Source: an uncultured Chthonomonadaceae bacterium (lineage in GTDB: Bacteria; Armatimonadota; Fimbriimonadia; Fimbriimonadales; Fimbriimonadaceae). From it: a stretch of DNA of 45,671 nucleotides. Positions 41,404 to 45,671 of this stretch are shown here, piece by piece; positions within the stretch are counted from its first letter, which is position 1; the number at the start of each line of letters is the position of its first letter. The stretch covers positions 1-45,671 of the forward strand of contig CAMLDW010000019.1 of the NCBI GenBank assembly GCA_946479035.1, in the 5' to 3' direction. The notes below the pieces were generated by a model. It had not been told where the DNA came from, ran no database searches, and saw only the letters and a list, made by a program, of their open reading frames with translations. The translations under genes and the position numbers were made by a program.

Positions 41404-44400
41404 CTACTTGGCCTTGGCGTAGGCTTCCTTGACCGGCTTCGAGTGCCCGTTCGTGCTCCCAGGCCCACTGCCCATGTGCTGGATCAGGTCCCGGCTCGGC
41501 ACCCGCACCGGCACCAGCGTCGAGACCCCCGGCTCCTGCATCGTCACGCCGAACCATATGTCCGCCTCTTCCATCGTCACCGCGTTGTGCGTGATCAGGA
41601 TGAACTGCGAGTTCTTGGTGAACTCGCGCACCACCCCCACGAACCTCTCCACGTTCCGCCCGTCGAGTGGCGCGTCCACCTCGTCCAGGATCACCAGAGG
41701 GCTCGGCTTTACCTTCAGGAGTGCGAAGAGGAAAGCGGTCGCGCTCAGAGCCCTCTCCCCGCCGCTCAGCAGCTCCAGCCGCTGCCGCTTCTTGCCAGGC
41801 ACCGTCACCCTGATCTCGACCCCGCTGTCCAGCACGTTCTCCTTGTCGAGCAATTCGATCTCGCCCTCCCCGCCGCCGAACATCTTCACGAACATCTCCG
41901 CGAACGCCGTCCTCAATTGTGCAAATGTCTGTTCGAAACGGTCCTTGGTGAGCCGGTCGAGCTCCGCGATGCTCTCCATGATGTCCGCCTTGCCCGCCAG
42001 GATGTCCCGCGTCTGGTGCGTCAGCTCCTCATAGCGCTCCGTCAACCGCTCGAACGCCTCCACCGCGCCCAAGTTGACGTCGCCCATCTCCTTCAGCTCT
42101 TTGCGCAACTGCGGAACGAGCTTCGCCGCGTCCTCAGGCACCTGGGTCTTCGGCGCGAGCCCGACCGCCTCTTCCTGCGTCACTCCGTACTCCTCGAGCA
42201 GCCGTTGCACAGATACCGTGCGCTTGGAATCGATCCTCGTCCGCTGGATCTCCGCGTTGTGGGCCGTCTCAGACATCGCGCGAGCGTTCTTCTGGGACTC
42301 CTTCGCCTCGTCGCTCAAAGAGATGTTCTGCCCGATCAGCTCGCGCTTCTTCGCGGTCAGTTCGTCCAGCTCGCCCTGCAGGAGCGCGACCTTCCCTTCC
42401 GCCGCGTGCTTCTCTTTGGACGCCGTTTCGATCGCCTGCGCGTGCCGCGCGCGCTCAGGCCCTAGGTTCTGAGCCCTGCTCGCGCGCTGCTGCTCCGTCT
42501 CCGTTAGGCTGTTCGAGCGCCGCTCCGCCTCGATGCGCCGGCTCGTCGCCTGCACGGCCCGAGCCTCCACTTCTCTCAGCCGCTGCACCGCCGTGTCCGC
42601 GTCCGCCGACTTAGCCGCGAGCTGCTTGAGCAGCGTGTCGCGCCTCTCCTCTGCGCCGCGCTCGTCGACCTTGACCGTCTGCGCCTTCTTCTCCCCCCGC
42701 AGCGCCGACAGCTCGCCCTCCAGCTTCTCCTTCGCACGCTCCGTCGCCTGCAGTTCGTGCTGCAGGTTGACGAGCCAAGCGCGCGACTCCTCGTGCTCCG
42801 CTCCGTGCCGCGCCAGCGCCTCCCTGCCGCCTTCGAACCTCTGCGTTAGGTCTGTCCGCGCCTTCTCGAGCCCCGAGTGCCCCTTCTCCGACTTCTCGAC
42901 CTGCGTCTCGAGCTCCTTGATCGTCCGCTCGATCTCTTCCAGCTCCGCCCGGCGCTGCACGATGCCCGTCGCGTGCTCATACCGTCCGCCCGTCACCGCG
43001 CCGCTCGAGTGCACGACTTCGCCCTCGAGCGTCACCAAACGCTTCCAACCCTTCGTCTTTGCGAGCCTTAGCGCCGTGTCCAGGTCTTCGACCACCAGCA
43101 CCTGCGCCAGCAGCGAGTCGATCACAGGCCTGTGCCGCTCGTCGCACTCCACCAGGTCGTTCGCGAAACCAAGCACGCCCTCCTCGTCGATTAGCCGCTT
43201 CAGCTCCGCCGAGCGCGCCGGCACGTTGACCAGCGTCACAGGCTGGAACGTCGCGCGCCCAAGACGGTTCTCCTTCAAATACTCTATCGCCTTCTTGGCG
43301 AGCGATTCGTCCTTCACGATCAGGTCGTTCGTCGAAGAGCCGAGAGCCGTGTCGATCGCCAGCGCGAACTCCGCGTCCGCGTCCACCGCCTCGCCGACAG
43401 GCGTGTACGAGCCCTTTAACTCGCCGCTCGCGACCGCGTCGAGCACCGCCTTCGCGCCCTGCGCCAGCCCTTCGTGCTCTTTGATCGTGTCCTGGATGCC
43501 GCGCCGCCGCCCGTCGAGCACAGCGACCTGGTTAAGCAGCTTGCGCACGAGCGAGGCGTGCTCCTCTTCTTGCTGCCGAAGGCTCAAGAGCTCTTGCTCC
43601 GCCTTGCGGCTCGATTCGCGAGCCTCACGCACGATCGCGTCGAGCGATTTGAACTTCGAATCCGCGTCCTTGACCCCCTTCCTCAAATCCGGCAGCGCCC
43701 CCACGACCCCTGCGATCTCCTCCTTGATCGTGTTCGCGCGCTCCTGCCTGTGAGCGTCCTCGAGCTCGATGCGCTGATTGCGCCCGGCCGCCTCGCGCGC
43801 TTCTTGCAGCGCCGCTTCCGCCGCGCGCAGGTCGTGCGTCAGCTTGCGCGCCGCCACGTCTGCGCCGGAAAGCTCGGTCCGAAGGGCCTCGAGCGCCTTC
43901 GCCTCCGCAGCCTCTTCCTCCCTCGCCCTCTTTAAGTCGCTCTCGGCCTGCTGCACGCGCTCGAGCCCTGCCTCCGCCTCGCCGCTCAGCGTCTCCTGTA
44001 GCACTCCCAGGCTCTCGAGCTTGCTCACCGCGACCTGCAATGCCGCGCTCGCGTGCTCGAACGCCGTCTGCGCCTCGTGGTGCGCCGAGCGCATCGCTTC
44101 GATCCGCTCGTCGGTCTTCGAGATCTCGTCAGTCGCGCCGCGCGCCTCTGCCTCCAGCCGCTCCGCCCGGGAGTTCTCCTCGTCCGCGATCCGCACCGCG
44201 TTCCTTAGCTTCTCGTCCAGCTCGTCCAGCTTGGCGACCGCGTCGGCGACCTCCAGAATCAGCAGCCCGCTCTCCATCTCGCGCAGCGACGCGCGGACCT
44301 GCTTGTACTTGCGCGCTGCCTCGGCCTCCCTTTCGAGCGGACGCCGCTGAGACTCGATCTCCTTCAAAATGTCGCTCACCCGCGCCAGGTGCTCGTCCGC

Positions 44401-44952
44401 CGCCTCCAGCCGCCGCAACGACTCCACGCGCCGCGCGCGGTACCGCATCACCCCCGCCGCCTCGTCGATCCAGTCGCGCCGCTGCTGCGGCGAGGCCGCC
44501 AGCGCCTGGTCGATCTCCTGCTGCCCCACGATCGCGTACCCCGCGCGGCCCATCCCCGAGTCCGCAAGCAGGTCGTTCACGTCGCGCAGCCGGCACGCGC
44601 GCCCGTTGATCCGGTAGTCGCTGTCCCCGCCGCCCCGGTCCAGCTTGCGCGTCACAGCGACCTCCGGCGTGTCGATCGGCAGCGAGCCGTCCTCGTTGTC
44701 GAAGACCAGCGTCACCTCGCAGTACCCGAGCTTGCGCCGCCGCGTCGAGCCTGCGAAGATCACGTCCTGGCTCGTCTTGGCGCGGATGTGGCTCGCCTTC
44801 GTCTCCCCAAGGCCCCAAAGGATCGCGTCGACGATGTTCGACTTGCCGCAGCCGTTCGGGCCGACGACCGCGATCAGGTCGGCGTCGATGTTGATGTCCG
44901 TCCGGTCAGCGAACGTCTTGAAGCCGAATATCTGGACTTTCTTGAGCTTCAT
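41404..44952 (-). CDS. smc: Chromosome partition protein SMC
   Basis: Chromosome-condensing ATPase of 1182 residues, the normal length. Walker A is GPNGCGKSN (31-39), with the N-terminal MKLKKVQIFGFKTFADRT start; the Q-loop region and VIFAGSTRRRKLG follow. Two long coiled coils (~165-480 and ~690-1010) flank a hinge (~500-650, GSYTPVGEAVDADAEFALAI). The C-terminal head has the signature LLSGGERALSATAFLFALL and Walker B VILDEVDAPLD. I start at ATG 44952, which gives the family N-terminus, rather than the longer frame. It works with ScpA and ScpB, not encoded here. Confidence 0.97.
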   Translation of the reverse strand: MKLKKVQIFGFKTFADRTDINIDADLIAVVGPNGCGKSNIVDAILWGLGETKASHIRAKTSQDVIFAGSTRRRKLGYCEVTLVFDNEDGSLPIDTPEVAVTRKLDRGGGDSDYRINGRACRLRDVNDLLADSGMGRAGYAIVGQQEIDQALAASPQQRRDWIDEAAGVMRYRARRVESLRRLEAADEHLARVSDILKEIESQRRPLEREAEAARKYKQVRASLREMESGLLILEVADAVAKLDELDEKLRNAVRIADEENSRAERLEAEARGATDEISKTDERIEAMRSAHHEAQTAFEHASAALQVAVSKLESLGVLQETLSGEAEAGLERVQQAESDLKRAREEEAAEAKALEALRTELSGADVAARKLTHDLRAAEAALQEAREAAGRNQRIELEDAHRQERANTIKEEIAGVVGALPDLRKGVKDADSKFKSLDAIVREARESSRKAEQELLSLRQQEEEHASLVRKLLNQVAVLDGRRRGIQDTIKEHEGLAQGAKAVLDAVASGELKGSYTPVGEAVDADAEFALAIDTALGSSTNDLIVKDESLAKKAIEYLKENRLGRATFQPVTLVNVPARSAELKRLIDEEGVLGFANDLVECDERHRPVIDSLLAQVLVVEDLDTALRLAKTKGWKRLVTLEGEVVHSSGAVTGGRYEHATGIVQRRAELEEIERTIKELETQVEKSEKGHSGLEKARTDLTQRFEGGREALARHGAEHEESRAWLVNLQHELQATERAKEKLEGELSALRGEKKAQTVKVDERGAEERRDTLLKQLAAKSADADTAVQRLREVEARAVQATSRRIEAERRSNSLTETEQQRASRAQNLGPERARHAQAIETASKEKHAAEGKVALLQGELDELTAKKRELIGQNISLSDEAKESQKNARAMSETAHNAEIQRTRIDSKRTVSVQRLLEEYGVTQEEAVGLAPKTQVPEDAAKLVPQLRKELKEMGDVNLGAVEAFERLTERYEELTHQTRDILAGKADIMESIAELDRLTKDRFEQTFAQLRTAFAEMFVKMFGGGEGEIELLDKENVLDSGVEIRVTVPGKKRQRLELLSGGERALSATAFLFALLKVKPSPLVILDEVDAPLDGRNVERFVGVVREFTKNSQFILITHNAVTMEEADIWFGVTMQEPGVSTLVPVRVPSRDLIQHMGSGPGSTNGHSKPVKEAYAKAK

Positions 44953-45001
44953 CGCCTGGCCGGACCCCCACACTCGCGCACTGCAACAACAAGCATCTCA
45001 G

Positions 45002-45649
45002 TCAATCTAGCGACGATCCGGCGGGCCCTTTCGGACGCGCCAGTTCGAAGACCTCTCCAGCCGCGAGGTCGAAATAGCCCGCTCCACCCAGCCGGGCGAT
45101 CGGCGTGAACCTGTCGCCGAGCCTGGCCGAACCGTCCGCCAGCGACGCCTCGACGTGCGCCACCAGCACCTCGCCCACCACGTACACCGAGGCGCTCGGG
45201 CCCTCGCCGTGGCGCAGCGCGTGGAACAGTCGGCACTCGAACTGTACCGGACTTTCTGCCACCCGGGAGGGCTTGACGGCGCGGCTTTCCACCATCGTAA
45301 AGCCCGATATGATCCACTCGCCCTCGCCAGGAGGATATGCAAAAGAAGTCGCGTTCATCCCCTCCGCCATCTCGCGCGTCACCAGGTTGACCACGAACTC
45401 GCCCGTCTCTTCTACGTTTCGCAGAGTGTCCTTCGGCCGCCCCTCCATGTCCAGAACCGGGCAGAACATCAGGCTGGCTGGCCGGATCCCTCCAACCATA
45501 AAGTAGCTGAACGGTGCGAGGTTCGGCGCTCCTTCCCTGCTCAGCGTGCTCACGAACGCGATCGGACGCGGCACCACGAGCCCCGAGAGCAGGTCGTACT
45601 TCTGGCTCGCCTTCAACTCATCGAGCAAGAACGTCCGAAACTCGCGCAT
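45002..45649 (-). CDS. Flavin reductase-like (FMN-binding split barrel) protein
   Basis: A 215-residue protein of the DIM6/NTAB type: LLSGLVVPRPIAFVSTLSREG, NLAPFSYFMVGGIRPASLMF, KDTLRNVEETGEFVVNLVT and FECRLFHAL are family marks of FMN-binding split-barrel reductases. It may reduce flavin or bind FMN for a partner oxygenase. A CATAAT box (45655-45660) stands 5 nt before the ATG with no Shine-Dalgarno sequence. It lies 49 bases upstream of smc on the same strand. Confidence 0.9.
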   Translation of the reverse strand: MREFRTFLLDELKASQKYDLLSGLVVPRPIAFVSTLSREGAPNLAPFSYFMVGGIRPASLMFCPVLDMEGRPKDTLRNVEETGEFVVNLVTREMAEGMNATSFAYPPGEGEWIISGFTMVESRAVKPSRVAESPVQFECRLFHALRHGEGPSASVYVVGEVLVAHVEASLADGSARLGDRFTPIARLGGAGYFDLAAGEVFELARPKGPAGSSLD

Positions 45650-45671
45650 GGAGCATTATGCGCCTCGGGGA

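Overview
This 45.7 kb window is an ordinary, densely packed chromosomal segment of a GC-rich bacterium with a diderm-type cell plan: lipoproteins, Tat-exported proteins, a type IV pilin cluster, SMC and PurF of the [4Fe-4S] type. Gene content (DUF1800/DUF1501 pair, DUF4446, DUF5695, a short-pilin locus with PilV/W/X-like proteins, stand-alone rpmB and trpB) and the many genes lacking a Shine-Dalgarno sequence suggest Armatimonadota (perhaps Fimbriimonadia-like) or a neighbouring phylum. This placement is inference, because no rRNA is present. Six convergent gene pairs overlap at their 3' ends by 4-23 bases. I see no prophage, insertion sequence or CRISPR array.

Layout. 0-8 kb: surE, a short GH4-like protein, a large DUF5695 protein with a small membrane protein, initiator tRNA-Met, a threonine-dehydratase/serine-racemase-type PLP enzyme, an aminotransferase, rpmB, and a VOC protein divergent from a tandem HxlR-type regulator. 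8.6-14.4 kb: a membrane protein with a Tat-exported DUF1800/DUF1501 pair, then asd and trpB, the latter preceded by a 74-residue protein. 14.5-18.6 kb: pilus locus on the minus strand, made of two identical pilin genes, each a leader-gene-terminator cassette, followed by PilV-, PilW- and PilX-like genes. 18.6-28 kb: M48 protease, Mrp ATPase, two ECF sigma factors (one in a DUF4446-sigma-anti-sigma operon), signal peptidase, Nudix hydrolase, purF, ygfZ. 28-33 kb: LmeA-like protein, dihydroorotase, glycosyltransferase, phosphoglycerate mutase, cyclophilin. 33-45.7 kb: a deiodinase-like gene with an in-frame TGA, an M28 peptidase with a lipoprotein, a YdbT/YdbS-like PH-domain pair, HDOD protein, zinc-ribbon membrane protein, lipoprotein, smc, and a flavin-reductase-like protein.

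Most notable: (1) the gene at 33325-33936 reads through TGA exactly at the deiodinase active site (SYT-U-PPF) and a perfect 7-bp hairpin with an AGGU loop, fitting a bacterial SECIS, follows the TGA by 9 nt; it is very probably a selenoprotein. (2) The two pilin genes are identical over 411 bp including the terminator, while their ~130-nt leaders have diverged yet keep the same stems, compatible base-pair changes, and two mutually exclusive partners for a strand abutting the ribosome-binding site: a candidate unclassified riboswitch or RNA regulator. (3) At least eight genes have a TANNNT box 6-8 nt before the start codon and no Shine-Dalgarno sequence, pointing to widespread leaderless transcription. 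(4) The PilX-like protein carries four exact 15-residue tandem EF-loop calcium motifs.
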